Virus record (IMG/VR): IMGVR_UViG_3300032326_002451
Location: 46,316 to 110,315 of that record
Origin: a virus
Length of the DNA stretch: 64,000 bases
Reading direction: 5' to 3' (one strand)
Positions 26,701-36,700 of this stretch are shown in pieces. The first letter of the stretch is position 1. Each line of letters starts with the position of its first letter. The notes under the pieces are model-generated. The model was given only the letters and a program-made list of their open reading frames with translations, was not told the DNA's origin and made no database searches. The translations under genes were made by a program, and so were the position numbers.

Positions 26701-26773
26701 TTAAACAAAAGCCCAATCTATGTGACAGACTGCATTGTCTTGAACGAATTTTAGATTGGGTATTTTTGTTTAA
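26701..26773. other. Long imperfect hairpin in the leader of the giant repeat gene
   Basis: TTAAACAAAA-G-CCCAATCTA (26701-26720) pairs with TAGATTGGG-TA-TTTTTGTTTAA (26752-26773). The 31-base apical part has its own small CAGAC/GTCTTG stem. On the minus strand the arm is followed by a T-rich stretch, so it may be a second terminator or a structured 5' leader. It is too short for a tRNA. Confidence 0.5.
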
Positions 26774-26839
26774 ATAAAATCTCATACTTGATGCCTTGAC
26801 CATCACGAAAATATATAATATTATTTTTCTGGATAAGCA

Positions 26840-26880
26840 ATAAAAAAGCCTAATAATAATTGCTTATTATTAGGCTTATT
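26840..26880 (-). terminator. Strong intrinsic terminator after the 80-residue gene
   Basis: Perfect 14-bp stem AAGCCTAATAATAA / TTATTATTAGGCTT (26846-26859 with 26864-26877), TTGC loop, and on the minus strand a TTTTTT run. It separates the 26896-27741 genes from the giant repeat gene. Confidence 0.9.
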
Positions 26881-26895
26881 GAGTTTTAAAAGGTC

Positions 26896-27138
26896 TTAGT
26901 TGAGTTTTACGACTTCTTCAGATTGTATTGCTTGAGCTTGCAATACTTGTGCTTCTCTAATTTGTTTAATATCTTCTTCGGTGATATTACCAAATTGAGA
27001 TTGAAGTGCAATAAGTCTTTGTCTTTCAGTAATGCGATCAGCTGCTTCTAAGACTTCTTGATGTGCAAGATCACGTATCTTAATTTTAGCATGCATATCG
27101 TCTACTAATTCTTGTTCAGTAATATTTAATAAGTTCAT
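26896..27138 (-). CDS. Small helical protein, unknown function
   Basis: 80 residues, predicted mostly alpha-helical, rich in Glu, Gln, Ala and Ile with no Cys or membrane segment (e.g. 'HQEVLEAADRITERQRLIAL', 'DIKQIREAQVLQAQA'). It has a good ribosome site (AAGGAA) and lies 9 bases after the 197-residue virion-type gene, with a strong terminator right behind it. Context and the heptad-like helices suggest a fibre chaperone or a small structural protein, but no family is recognised. Confidence 0.65.
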   Translation of the reverse strand: MNLLNITEQELVDDMHAKIKIRDLAHQEVLEAADRITERQRLIALQSQFGNITEEDIKQIREAQVLQAQAIQSEEVVKLN

Positions 27139-27147
27139 GATGATTCC

Positions 27148-27741
27148 TTATATCTTGAAGATCTTGTTTACGGAAGTATCCCAAACAATGGTGATATCAC
27201 CACCGTTACCACTGACTGGCATACCAATAGCTGAATCAAAGAAAGCAATAAGATCCATTGAAGTTTCATAAGAATAGTTGGTAGCAGCAGCAGCAGTAGG
27301 GTTGAGTCCACTTGTGTCTCTGTAAATAACAAAAGCATTGATAGCTGCACCAGATGCAACAGCCAATTGAGTTGTTGAAGCAGCACTTGCATTAGCTACA
27401 CCATTTCCATAGTTTGTAGCAACAATTCCTAATGTATTTGCAGCACCAGCTAACCCACCATAAGAAGCTTGTATAGATCTGTGGCCTGTAGGAATTTGGC
27501 TCAACCAAGTAATCGCATAACCTGCTCCTGCAGGTGCAACTCCAGGGTTTGTTCCATCATCTGTACCAGATACAGGGTTCCAAGCATAACCTGAAGCTCC
27601 AGTAGCTGACCAAACGCCTTGTGTGCCTACGCCAGCGTTTATAAACATGACCTTATAGGATGAACTATTGTTCCATGATAACGTTGTCGGTTGCTGTGTC
27701 AAGAACTTATTTCTTGCCCATGGATATAAAAAATTGCCCAT
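27148..27741 (-). CDS. Probable virion structural protein (fibre-associated)
   Basis: 197 residues, rich in Gly, Ala, Ser and Thr. The N-terminus 'FLYPWARNKFLTQQ...YKVMFINAGV' resembles a widespread phage structural family in which a short helix (ARxxFL) is followed by a strand 'IKVALVD'. The rest is beta-rich with 'TTQLAVASGAAINAFVIYRD' and 'GGDITIVWDTSVNKIFKI', the last being like the C-termini of head-fibre or tail-accessory proteins. The ribosome site is AAAAGGAA. It is probably a minor capsid or tail decoration protein. Confidence 0.65.
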   Translation of the reverse strand: MGNFLYPWARNKFLTQQPTTLSWNNSSSYKVMFINAGVGTQGVWSATGASGYAWNPVSGTDDGTNPGVAPAGAGYAITWLSQIPTGHRSIQASYGGLAGAANTLGIVATNYGNGVANASAASTTQLAVASGAAINAFVIYRDTSGLNPTAAAATNYSYETSMDLIAFFDSAIGMPVSGNGGDITIVWDTSVNKIFKI

Positions 27742-27790
27742 TATTTAAATTCCTTTTATAAAACTCTTATGTTTTAGTAGATATAATTTT

Positions 27791-30307
27791 CTATTGATGC
27801 AATGTTTCTTCCTTTGCAATTGTGTTTTCTACAACTACAAGTGTTTGCACTCTGTCTCCGTTATCCAAACCTACTATTTTACTTCCGATAGTAGTCTTTC
27901 CTTTGGATCGAAAATCTTCTACTGACATTCTAACCATTTTTCCTTTCTGAGTTAGAACCAGAAATTCCTTGCCTTCGCTTACTACAGCTGCGCAAACAAT
28001 ATTTCCATTACGAGTTTTCTTTTCTGAATTGATAGTTCTGCTCCCTTTTGCATATCTGCCGGACAAAGATTTATATTCATTAGCATCAGTTTTTTTACCA
28101 AAACCGTTTTCGGTGATGACTAAAATCTCAGAACTTTCATTTCTATCAAGCACAAGCATAGAAACAATTGTGTCATTTTCTTGAAGATTCATGGCACGAA
28201 CGCCTTGTCCAGCCCTACCAATAGACCTTACAATGTCTTCAGAGTACCTTAGAGCATATCCATTTGCAGTAATAAGAGCAATGTCTTTTTCACCGTTTGT
28301 AGTTGAAACATGAACCAAAGAATCGTCTTCATTTAGTGTTAATGCTTTAAGTCCACGCTTACGCAAACTTGTGTTGTACTCTCTTACTTCACTTCTTTTA
28401 ATCAAACCATTTTTAGTTACCATAATGAAGTAAGCATCTACATCTAATGATTTCATTGTGATAGTTGATGCAACGACTTCTTCAGGGGCCAAAGCAAGCA
28501 AATTGGCAGTGTGGATTCCCTTGTTTGTTCTTGAAGACAGAGGTATTTCATATCCCTTTTTCTTTAAAAGATTGCCTTGATTGGTAAAGAAGAGGAACAA
28601 GTCATGTGTCGATCCAACATAAATATCTGCAGCTTCATCTTCTTCACGACCCTTGACTGCAATAACACCTTTTCCGCCCCGACCTTGTGATTTGAAAGTA
28701 TCTAATGGGACACGCTTTATATAGCCATCTTTTGTAAGAGAAACAACAATTTGCTCTTCTGTGATAAGGTCCTCGTAATTGAAATCATCCATTGAAGGGA
28801 CAATCTCGCTACGGCGATCATCACCAAGTTTTTCAGCAATATCAATCTGTTCTTTAGAAATAAGATTTAGCATTTTCTTTTCAGAAGATAATTGAGTTGT
28901 TAGCCATTCGTTTCTTTTAGTAAGCTTAGAAAACTCATCAGCCATTGAGTTGACATCAAGTTTTGTAAGATTGCCTAATGTAATCTTGAGGACAGCATCA
29001 GCTTGTTCTGGTGATTTTACAAATCCTTGTGAGATGAGTTCTTGTTGTGCCACATTCCTATCATCAGCTTCACGGATGAGCTTAATAACCGCATCAATTT
29101 TAGTGGTAATCCCAATGAGGCCATCAAGGATATGGAGTCTTCGATTATTCTTGTCCAGTTCTGCATTGAATTTTCTCGTCAAAACATCTTTTCTGTGATT
29201 TACAAATGTTTCAACCAACTTAATGAGAGGAACATTTTCAACAACCTTCTTACCATCCATTAGTACAGTAGAGTTAACAGAAAAGTTTGTTCTAAGACAT
29301 GTATGCTTCAAAACTAAATTTAAAACTACATTAGTATTAGCTGATTTATGAATCCAAATTCTTACATCCATACCTTTTTTGTTTGTAAGATTTTTAAGGT
29401 TAGTGATACCTTCAATTTTTTTAGATTCAACAAGTTCTTTAATTTCTCGGCAAAATCCCTCAGCAGAACCTCCATATGGAAGAGCTGTTACCTTGATATA
29501 TTGCTGACCATTTTTTTCTGATTCAATAGTATGGTAGCCCTCGAGTTGAACTGAGCCTCTTCCAGTTGTAAAGTAATTCTTTATACCAGTGTTGCCGAGG
29601 ATTTTACAAGGAAGAGGAAAATCTGGGCCTGGAACAATTTCCATAATTTCTTCAACAGTAATTTCTGGATTTTTGATATATGCGTCAATTAGCTTGGCAA
29701 TTTCACGAAGATTGTGAGGTGCCATAGAGGTAGCCCATCCAACAGCAATACCAGAGCATCCATTGACAATCAAGTTTGGAATCAATGATGGAAGAACAGT
29801 GGGCTCCATCAGTTCATCGTTGTAGTTAGAAATGTAATCTACAACTTGATTTGATAACTCAGAAATCATTTGGTCGCCAAACACAGAAAACTTTGCTTCT
29901 GTGTAGCGCATTGCAGCTGGTTTATCTTCTGGCGCAGGAGATCCAAAGTTTCCTTGAGGCGAAATGAGAGGGTAGCGTAAAGACCAATCTTGTGCCATTC
30001 GAACAAGAGTTGGATAAACTACTGCTTCACCATGTGGATGGTAGTTTCCTGATACATCACCGCAAATCTTCGCACATTTCTTTGTCTTACCAGAAGATCT
30101 TAGGTTAAGATCATTCATAGCGACTAAGGTTCTTCTTTGGGATGGCTTTAGGCCATCCCTTGCGTCAGGTAGCGCACGATCTTCCATAACTGCAAAAGCA
30201 TAATTGGTAAATCTGTCATCAATTAGTTCGATAAACTCTTTTTCGATAACATGATCCTGCATAACTTCGAGCGGATTTACTTCTTCAACCTTAGATTTCT
30301 TAGCCAT
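27791..30307 (-). CDS. gyrA: DNA gyrase/topoisomerase II subunit A
   Basis: 838 residues. The breakage-reunion core is intact: 'VMEDRALPDARDGLKPSQRR', 'YHPHGEAVVYPTLVRMAQ', and the active-site Tyr135 in AAMRYTEA. The C-terminal half has six propeller blades with repeated 'KxGxxKR/KK' strands. A recognisable GyrA-box-like motif QGRGGKG near residue 541 is what distinguishes gyrase (negative supercoiling) from topoisomerase IV. Length is close to cellular GyrA (about 800-875). The start overlaps the gyrB stop by eight bases. A phage-borne, full-length gyrase pair would relieve or set supercoiling on a large phage genome independently of host gyrase. Confidence 0.95.
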   Translation of the reverse strand: MAKKSKVEEVNPLEVMQDHVIEKEFIELIDDRFTNYAFAVMEDRALPDARDGLKPSQRRTLVAMNDLNLRSSGKTKKCAKICGDVSGNYHPHGEAVVYPTLVRMAQDWSLRYPLISPQGNFGSPAPEDKPAAMRYTEAKFSVFGDQMISELSNQVVDYISNYNDELMEPTVLPSLIPNLIVNGCSGIAVGWATSMAPHNLREIAKLIDAYIKNPEITVEEIMEIVPGPDFPLPCKILGNTGIKNYFTTGRGSVQLEGYHTIESEKNGQQYIKVTALPYGGSAEGFCREIKELVESKKIEGITNLKNLTNKKGMDVRIWIHKSANTNVVLNLVLKHTCLRTNFSVNSTVLMDGKKVVENVPLIKLVETFVNHRKDVLTRKFNAELDKNNRRLHILDGLIGITTKIDAVIKLIREADDRNVAQQELISQGFVKSPEQADAVLKITLGNLTKLDVNSMADEFSKLTKRNEWLTTQLSSEKKMLNLISKEQIDIAEKLGDDRRSEIVPSMDDFNYEDLITEEQIVVSLTKDGYIKRVPLDTFKSQGRGGKGVIAVKGREEDEAADIYVGSTHDLFLFFTNQGNLLKKKGYEIPLSSRTNKGIHTANLLALAPEEVVASTITMKSLDVDAYFIMVTKNGLIKRSEVREYNTSLRKRGLKALTLNEDDSLVHVSTTNGEKDIALITANGYALRYSEDIVRSIGRAGQGVRAMNLQENDTIVSMLVLDRNESSEILVITENGFGKKTDANEYKSLSGRYAKGSRTINSEKKTRNGNIVCAAVVSEGKEFLVLTQKGKMVRMSVEDFRSKGKTTIGSKIVGLDNGDRVQTLVVVENTIAKEETLHQ

Positions 30308-32426
30308 TGTTTTCTACCAATCTCTTTGCAGACTTTTGAATAATATGCTCTTTGCGAGGAGCAACTTCACTACCCATCAAAACATTCAAGATTCTTGATG
30401 CTTCTTCAACATCATCAACGGTAACTTTGATAATTTGACGCTTACCAATTTCCATTGTTGTTGTGCCAAGTTCATCAGCATCCATTTCGCCAAGACCTTT
30501 GAATCTTGTAACTTCTATTTTATCACCATACTTCTTTCTGTAGCCTTCAAGTTCAGCATCAGTATGGATATAAAACTTATCATTTTTTACATTAACTCTG
30601 TACAGTGGTGGTTTAGCTATATATAAATGCCCTTCAGTAATTAATGGCCTCATGAACCTATAGAAGAAAGTCATAAGTAGAGTAGCGATATGAGCACCAT
30701 CATCATCAGCGTCAGTCATGATAACAATCTTGCCATATCTTAGATCCTTAAGGCTGAAATCATCTCTAATACCAGTGCCTACAGCTGAAATAATTGCAGC
30801 TACTTCCTCATTTTGCATCAGCTTAGCATAATCATTTTTTTCTGGATTGATAATTTTTCCACGAATTGGCATGACAGCTTGATACTCAGGATCTCTTCCA
30901 CCCTTGCATGAACCAGCAGCAGAATCACCTTCAACAATGTAAAGTTCAGTTGATACAGAATCTTCAGAGTTACAATCTGAAAGTTTACCTGGAAGTGAAC
31001 CTGACCTTCCTAAAAATCCTTGTCTTTTGATTGACTCAGAAGCTCTTTTTGCTGCTGCTCTTGCCTTTGCTGCTCTCAAAGCTCTTTCGGCAATATTTTT
31101 TACAATGGTTGGATTTTTTTCGAAGAATTCTGTGAGTGCTTCAGAAAACAATCTGTTAACCACGCCCTCAACTTCCTGAGAACCAAGCTTACCTTTTGTT
31201 TGGCCTTCGAATTGAGGCTGAGGTAAACGAACAGAAACAATGGCAACAATACCTTCACGAATGTCTTCTCCAGTCAGATTAACATCTTTTTCTTTCAAAA
31301 CTCCAGAGCTTCGAGCAAACTGATTTACAACTCTTGTGATACATGTTTTGAACCCACTAAGATGAGTTCCACCATCAGAGGTATAAATATTATTTGCATA
31401 GGTATAGATTGTTTCATCGTCTTCGTCACTATACTGGAATGCAACCTGAACATTAACTTTGCCTGATTTGTTATCAAAGAAAAATGGTTTGACTGGATAA
31501 ACATTTGAACGTGATTTTGCTAAAAATGAAACATAATCAGCAATTCCACCTTCAAAATAGAATTCTTCTTTTGTTCCAGTATGCTCATTTTTGTAACAGA
31601 TCTTAAGTCCGCCATTAAGATAAGCAGTTTCACGAAGCCTACGAACAAGAACAGCTTCATCAAATTGAATATTTTTGTATGAGTGATTGAACCATGAATT
31701 GTACGAATCTGAGTAAACAGAATCTGGATAGTTCATCGATTTAAAACATTCAGTGAAAGCATTTAGATCTACAGGACCAGAAATGAGAGCTTTACGCCAT
31801 TTTCCAGAGCATTCTGCAAAAGATTCATCAATCTCAAAATCATCGATAAGAACTTCACGGAATGCATCTTCTACTGCAAATTGGCCAAAAATATTGTGGT
31901 CAGGAGTAAAAACAATTTTTGTGCTGGTAGATGAGGATGTTCCTACTTCCTTTACAGAAGAAACTGGAATACCACGTTCAAAAGATAATTGATATTTCTT
32001 TTTATCACGGCAAACTTCAACATCAAGATTTAGTGAGAGAAAGTTTACACAAGAAGCGCCAACACCGTGAAGGCCTCCAGATGCTTCGTATCCGGAACCA
32101 TCATCACCAAATTTACCGCCAGCATGAAGTTCAGTAAGGACAATTTCCAGTGTGCTACGTTTTTTTGGGTCTTCTTGCTTGACGGCAACAGGAATACCAC
32201 GTCCATCATCAATGATAGTGATGCTTCTGTTATCTTTAGAAACTACAACATCAATCTTTGAACAATGTCCAGCCATATGCTCATCGACAGAATTGTCCAA
32301 AATTTCCCACACCAGATGATGAAGACCTTTTTTACCTGTATCTCCGATGTACATGGCAGGTCTGGTCCTGACTGCTTCTTGACTCTCCAAAATTTGAATG
32401 GAGTTTTCATTGTATTGACTGGCCAT
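30300..32426 (-). CDS. gyrB: DNA gyrase/topoisomerase II subunit B
   Basis: 708 residues from the ATG at 32426. This start has an AAGGAAG ribosome site, whereas a longer frame would begin inside the terminator at 32443-32477. GHKL ATPase motifs are present: ILDNSVDEHMAG, DDGRGIPV, GGLHGVGASCVN. The TOPRIM domain has IVEGDSAAGSCKGGRD, PIRGKIINPEKN and MTDADDDGAH, followed by KGLGEMDADEL. It lacks the roughly 165-residue TOPRIM insert of E. coli GyrB. It pairs with gyrA, which starts eight bases before this gene ends. Confidence 0.95.
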   Translation of the reverse strand: MASQYNENSIQILESQEAVRTRPAMYIGDTGKKGLHHLVWEILDNSVDEHMAGHCSKIDVVVSKDNRSITIIDDGRGIPVAVKQEDPKKRSTLEIVLTELHAGGKFGDDGSGYEASGGLHGVGASCVNFLSLNLDVEVCRDKKKYQLSFERGIPVSSVKEVGTSSSTSTKIVFTPDHNIFGQFAVEDAFREVLIDDFEIDESFAECSGKWRKALISGPVDLNAFTECFKSMNYPDSVYSDSYNSWFNHSYKNIQFDEAVLVRRLRETAYLNGGLKICYKNEHTGTKEEFYFEGGIADYVSFLAKSRSNVYPVKPFFFDNKSGKVNVQVAFQYSDEDDETIYTYANNIYTSDGGTHLSGFKTCITRVVNQFARSSGVLKEKDVNLTGEDIREGIVAIVSVRLPQPQFEGQTKGKLGSQEVEGVVNRLFSEALTEFFEKNPTIVKNIAERALRAAKARAAAKRASESIKRQGFLGRSGSLPGKLSDCNSEDSVSTELYIVEGDSAAGSCKGGRDPEYQAVMPIRGKIINPEKNDYAKLMQNEEVAAIISAVGTGIRDDFSLKDLRYGKIVIMTDADDDGAHIATLLMTFFYRFMRPLITEGHLYIAKPPLYRVNVKNDKFYIHTDAELEGYRKKYGDKIEVTRFKGLGEMDADELGTTTMEIGKRQIIKVTVDDVEEASRILNVLMGSEVAPRKEHIIQKSAKRLVENNG

Positions 32427-32442
32427 CTTACTTCCTTCTGGC

Positions 32443-32477
32443 ATAAAAAAATGCTGTGATTTATATACCACAGCATT
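32443..32477 (-). terminator. Intrinsic terminator just upstream of gyrB
   Basis: AATGCTGTG / CACAGCATT (32450-32458 with 32469-32477), 10-base loop, then a T7 run on the minus strand. It ends the 33652-32508 unit and lies so close to gyrB that it sets the gyrB start downstream at 32426. Read-through would be needed if gyrB has no promoter of its own. Confidence 0.8.
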
Positions 32478-32507
32478 ATACCCAAATTTGCCAAAATAAG
32501 CAACTTT

Positions 32508-33170
32508 TTACATTATGTGATCAGCTAATCGATGAAAGCCTAATTCGTCCAAATAAGCAGAAATTCTAACCATATTTTTGTAATGGCTGCTTGCCATTGC
32601 TCCTCCGCCAGCAGGAGCTTCTTTTGACTTTGCTTTAGAAATCCCAAAAGAAATTGCTTTGACTGCTTGCATTATATTGTCAAGTGTGACTGGAATTTCT
32701 AATGTATCGAGTGTTTTACCAGCTGGCAATCTTTTCCATCTATCGTTTCTTGTAGCTTCAATTTCTTTAGCGTCAACTTCTTTTTCAGGCAATCTTTCGC
32801 CTTTTTTCCATCCATCTATTCCGCCAAGCTTATTACCACCATACATTCTAAAAATAACATTTGCTATTTCTTCTTCAGAGGTCGATCCGACATTGGATGA
32901 AGATGAAAGTATTTCAGAAAGTTTTTTTTGTAACTCTGCATCTTTGAGTATCATTCCAAGATTTTCAAGTGGATATGGGACACCTTGAGCAGTAGTATTG
33001 TCAGTAGGACCTCCAGCTGCCCCAGCGGGAGCTGGCATTCCAGGCATTGGAGGCATAGCACCCATGCCCATATCCATAGGAGGTGGCGCAGCAGCACCTG
33101 GATCTGGTGGCGGCGCAGCAGCAGCTGCTGCTGGATCGGCTTGAGCGATTCTTAGAATTGAAGTTTTCAT
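32508..33170 (-). CDS. Virion-type protein with Ala/Pro/Met-rich N-terminus
   Basis: 220 residues. An N-terminal leader 'KTSILRIAQAD' is followed by a low-complexity Ala-Pro-Gly-Met stretch to about residue 55. A mostly helical domain follows, with 'GGNKLGGIDGWKKGERLPEKE'-like charged segments. The C-terminus 'VRISAYLDELGFHRLADHIM' matches the helical leader motif seen at the N-termini of other proteins in this window (48295, 42063, 51130). It begins in the stop of the upstream gene (TAATG). A small scaffold, head protein or internal virion protein is possible; no family is recognised. Confidence 0.6.
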   Translation of the reverse strand: MKTSILRIAQADPAAAAAAPPPDPGAAAPPPMDMGMGAMPPMPGMPAPAGAAGGPTDNTTAQGVPYPLENLGMILKDAELQKKLSEILSSSSNVGSTSEEEIANVIFRMYGGNKLGGIDGWKKGERLPEKEVDAKEIEATRNDRWKRLPAGKTLDTLEIPVTLDNIMQAVKAISFGISKAKSKEAPAGGGAMASSHYKNMVRISAYLDELGFHRLADHIM

Positions 33171-33652
33171 TATCTAATTGGTGCTGAAATGAAATCTGAT
33201 CTGTGTTTGCCAGCACCAGGAGTTTTTAATGCTTCCTCAGTTTGCTGAGCATTTTCTAATTTTTGTTCAGAGTCAGGTTCATCTTTCTCTGGATCAAATT
33301 CTAAGTAACTTAGAACATCGGGATTCAATATTTCTTGTAATCCCCATTTTGATTTTGTAGATTGTGCAACTTTTCTTAAAGCTTGACCAGAGCTTAAGCC
33401 TTTGATATCAATCACATTCTCAGTATAATCATCCCACTCGTCAAGGCTTGCCATTGCTTTAAGGATAGCATCATTCATATGCGCTTGTACTGTCTTTTCG
33501 TCAAGTTTCTTTGCAAGTCTTAAATTTCTATGTGACAACCTAAACATGGAAGCAGCGTGAGCAATAATCTTATTTTGTTCTTCTCTACTAAATGCATTTT
33601 TTGGGTCAATTTCTCTTAGCAATGTATGTAGTTGCTGTTCAATATTTTGCAT
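33170..33652 (-). CDS. Helical protein, unknown function
   Basis: 160 residues, predicted all-alpha and charged, with no Cys pairs or membrane segment. Features include 'NIEQQLHTLLREIDPKNAF' at the N-terminus and a disordered Glu/Gln-rich tail (about 120-160) ending RSDFISAPIR. It is coupled by TAATG to the following 220-residue gene and lies between the giant 1,952-residue gene and gyrase. Probably virion-related by context only. Confidence 0.55.
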   Translation of the reverse strand: MQNIEQQLHTLLREIDPKNAFSREEQNKIIAHAASMFRLSHRNLRLAKKLDEKTVQAHMNDAILKAMASLDEWDDYTENVIDIKGLSSGQALRKVAQSTKSKWGLQEILNPDVLSYLEFDPEKDEPDSEQKLENAQQTEEALKTPGAGKHRSDFISAPIR

Positions 33653-33718
33653 ATGAATACTCTCTTAAAAACCATCGTTAATATTTATTTATCAACAGAA
33701 GAAGGCTTACCTTTTATT

Positions 33719-36700
33719 TTAGTCTTCTACAGTTTTATATTCTACTTTAAACTTTATATTCCTGACTTTTCCATTTGATGTTATGTTGCTATTTGATAAG
33801 GAATCAGATGTTGGTATTTTTACAGCTATCGCAAATCTATTACTGTTAGCCGTTGAATACTTATCTATTTTTGCTGATCCAAGATAGAAAGCATTACTAT
33901 TGTCAGCTCCTAAAAGTTGCCATGTACTTGGATTAGAATTAAATAATCCATCTTTATCAACAGAAACCCATTCAATTGAATCAGTGCCTATAATGTATTC
34001 TGTAAGTTGAGCATAAGTGATAGTTCTTGGTAGTCCTAACTTGATTCTGTAAACTGTATCTTGGTTTACTGTTCCATTTACAACTTTTACAGTCAATTGA
34101 GGGTTTAATTCAGAGTCTGCATTCAAGTCTTCTGCTCTTGCCCACGCATATTCTGCACCAGTTCCAGTAACAACATAAACTCCGTTCTGAGATTTATTAC
34201 TGTCTTGATTTTTGACTAAAATTCTGTGACCTTTTTCAAGAATTACCCCATCAATAGTTGATGGAGGGCTTGAAAGATTTATATTAACATTGCTCGAAGT
34301 TGTTGCACAGTTACAGTCAGCGAGTTTATTGCTTAGATTCACCTTGGCCCAATAAATAGAGCTACTTCCTATTGTTGGAGTTGCTGTTTCATCATATACA
34401 AGAGCGTAATATCCTGTCGAGGCTAAACCAGAAGTAACATTACATTTTTTTCCGATTGATATTTCGCTCGACTCATCTAAGTTTTCATGTCTCGTAAGAT
34501 AAAAAGAAATGTTGGAGTCTGCTTTGTAGATACCATTTTGAGTGTTGTTTGTCTGACCAAGTAATAAAATCGTTTGTCCTAACGTTATTGAAGGATCAGA
34601 AAACGAAGATACTAATGAAGTATTTGAACCTATAATTTTTGTACATGAGGTGTAATTATTTATTTTATCTTGCTCAAACCAATCAATATCACTTGATCCC
34701 AAAGTTGTGCTACTTGGATCAAAATACAGCTCATAGTCTTTATTCGAGTTTAAGTCAGTCACATAACATGAAGTAATTGAAAATCCTGCAGTATTTGTAC
34801 TTCCTGACGCTAAAACTCTTGAATAAATAGGGGCAATATTTTGAGTAAATCTTCCAACATATCTTTCATTAGATGCAGCTTGAGATAGTAAAAGAACTTT
34901 ATCATTAGCAGCAAGAGTGACGCCATCAGTCGCATCTGGGTAGGCTGTTGTTAAGGCTAATCCGCTATAAACTGAAGACGAAACTGCCTTTACGTCAATA
35001 GTTTGACCGTAACCTGACTTAATCCAATTGATGGCTGTGTTTCCACTTGTTGATCCAATTGAATAGAAAGCTGATGGTAAAATTAGTTCATAAGTGGTGT
35101 TACCGTAAACTACTCTGCCTAATGATTTTAGGTCAGATGAGCTTGAAAAATCGCCACTTCTTGAAAGCTTATAAACAGGATTGCTATAAACTGAATAAAT
35201 ACCATTTTGTTTTTTATTAGTTTGGTCTTTGACGAGTATTATATCATTTATAGCTGGAGCATATGAATTAATAATCCCACCAAAGTCGCTAAAATCAGTT
35301 ATTGCTACTCCAGTTGATGTGTTGCATGAAAAGACACTTACACTTTCATATGAGTACCAAGATTTATCACCATTCACACGAGATGTATTGTTTGGATTGT
35401 AGTGTAAGAAGAACTTAGCAGCTCCATATAATACATTCAAAGGAGTTAAAGGGTTAGTGAAGTTCGTATTATATGATAAAGTGACAGGCGTGTATCCAAG
35501 ATTTGCAAATTTATAAATCTTTTGATCTCGTTTACCTGATTTATTATGCTGTATTAGATTATTTTTATCATCATAATAAGATGTCTGTATTGTAGTAGCC
35601 AAGCCTGAATCATTATTGTTAAGCAATAAGATGTTTTGATTAGCTTGTAAATTCAGACTTTGGAACCATTTGTCTATTGTAAATCCTGATCCAGAAGATA
35701 TTGCTTTCTCTAAATATACAGTACCAGTGAATAATCCTAAAGTTTCACCAGTCCCAGGCATGTAAATATTTGACTCAAAATACGATGCTGTAAATGCTGA
35801 TCCAACTTTTTTGTAATATCCATCAGAGGATTGTCTTGAAGTGTAAAAATATTCATTTACATTAGAAACTTCAATAATTCTATCAATATCTATTTTGTAT
35901 GATTTTGAATTATCGTATGCTTTGTACCAATGATTTCTGTCAGTGTTATATTTAGCTTCTGTAGTTGTGCCTAATCCAGTTGCGTTTGATATTTGGAAAT
36001 AAATATTATCAGGAGTGTATTTGTTTAGTGTTATAGCAGAACCAGAATTGATGAAGTATTTGTTATCAAGTACTTGCTCTACAGTGTAAAATCTATTGAG
36101 AAGAGATTTTGATTGCTCATTATATCTTGGTGTATCAAAATCAGAATACAAATAAACATACAAAGTGTCAGTAGATGATGTAGCAAATCCAGAGTATGGT
36201 GATATATACCCAAATTGCGGATATACATCATAATCAACTTTATTATAAAAATTAGTTTGGTTGCCTTGAGCATCTATGACAAAAACATCTAAACTTGGAT
36301 AATTATATTCATTCCAACAATATGTGTCAGATGTTCCAGCTTTAACAACGTGTATAGCAGGATCAAATATAGTATCTCCTGGAGCAATTACAAGTCTCTT
36401 ATAATGATCTATATGGCCATTGGCAACTCTTTGCTTTACACGTCTTAGATAATATGTCCATGTATTTGGGTTTATGTGAACAATTTGATAGATACCGTTG
36501 ACTTGATTTGGAAGTCCATTGTTCCAAACATCTTCATTGCTATCTTGATATATAGCTCTGTCGCCAATTTCATAGTAATAAATGACTGAAGGATCATCTA
36601 ATATTGTGTAAAGCTGCCTTCCTCTATTGACAGTTAGCATATCACCGTCAACAGTATCTTTGTTAGTCAAATCACCTGCTATGAAATGTTGGATAGGTGC

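Noticed and set aside
26711-26761. tRNA-like fold (GCCCAAT paired with ATTGGGT)
   Set aside because: Only 51 bases; no D arm, anticodon loop of seven or T-loop in the right places.
32427-32471. Longer gyrB start at 32471
   Set aside because: It would begin inside an intrinsic terminator stem; the ATG at 32426 has a good ribosome site and fits family N-termini.
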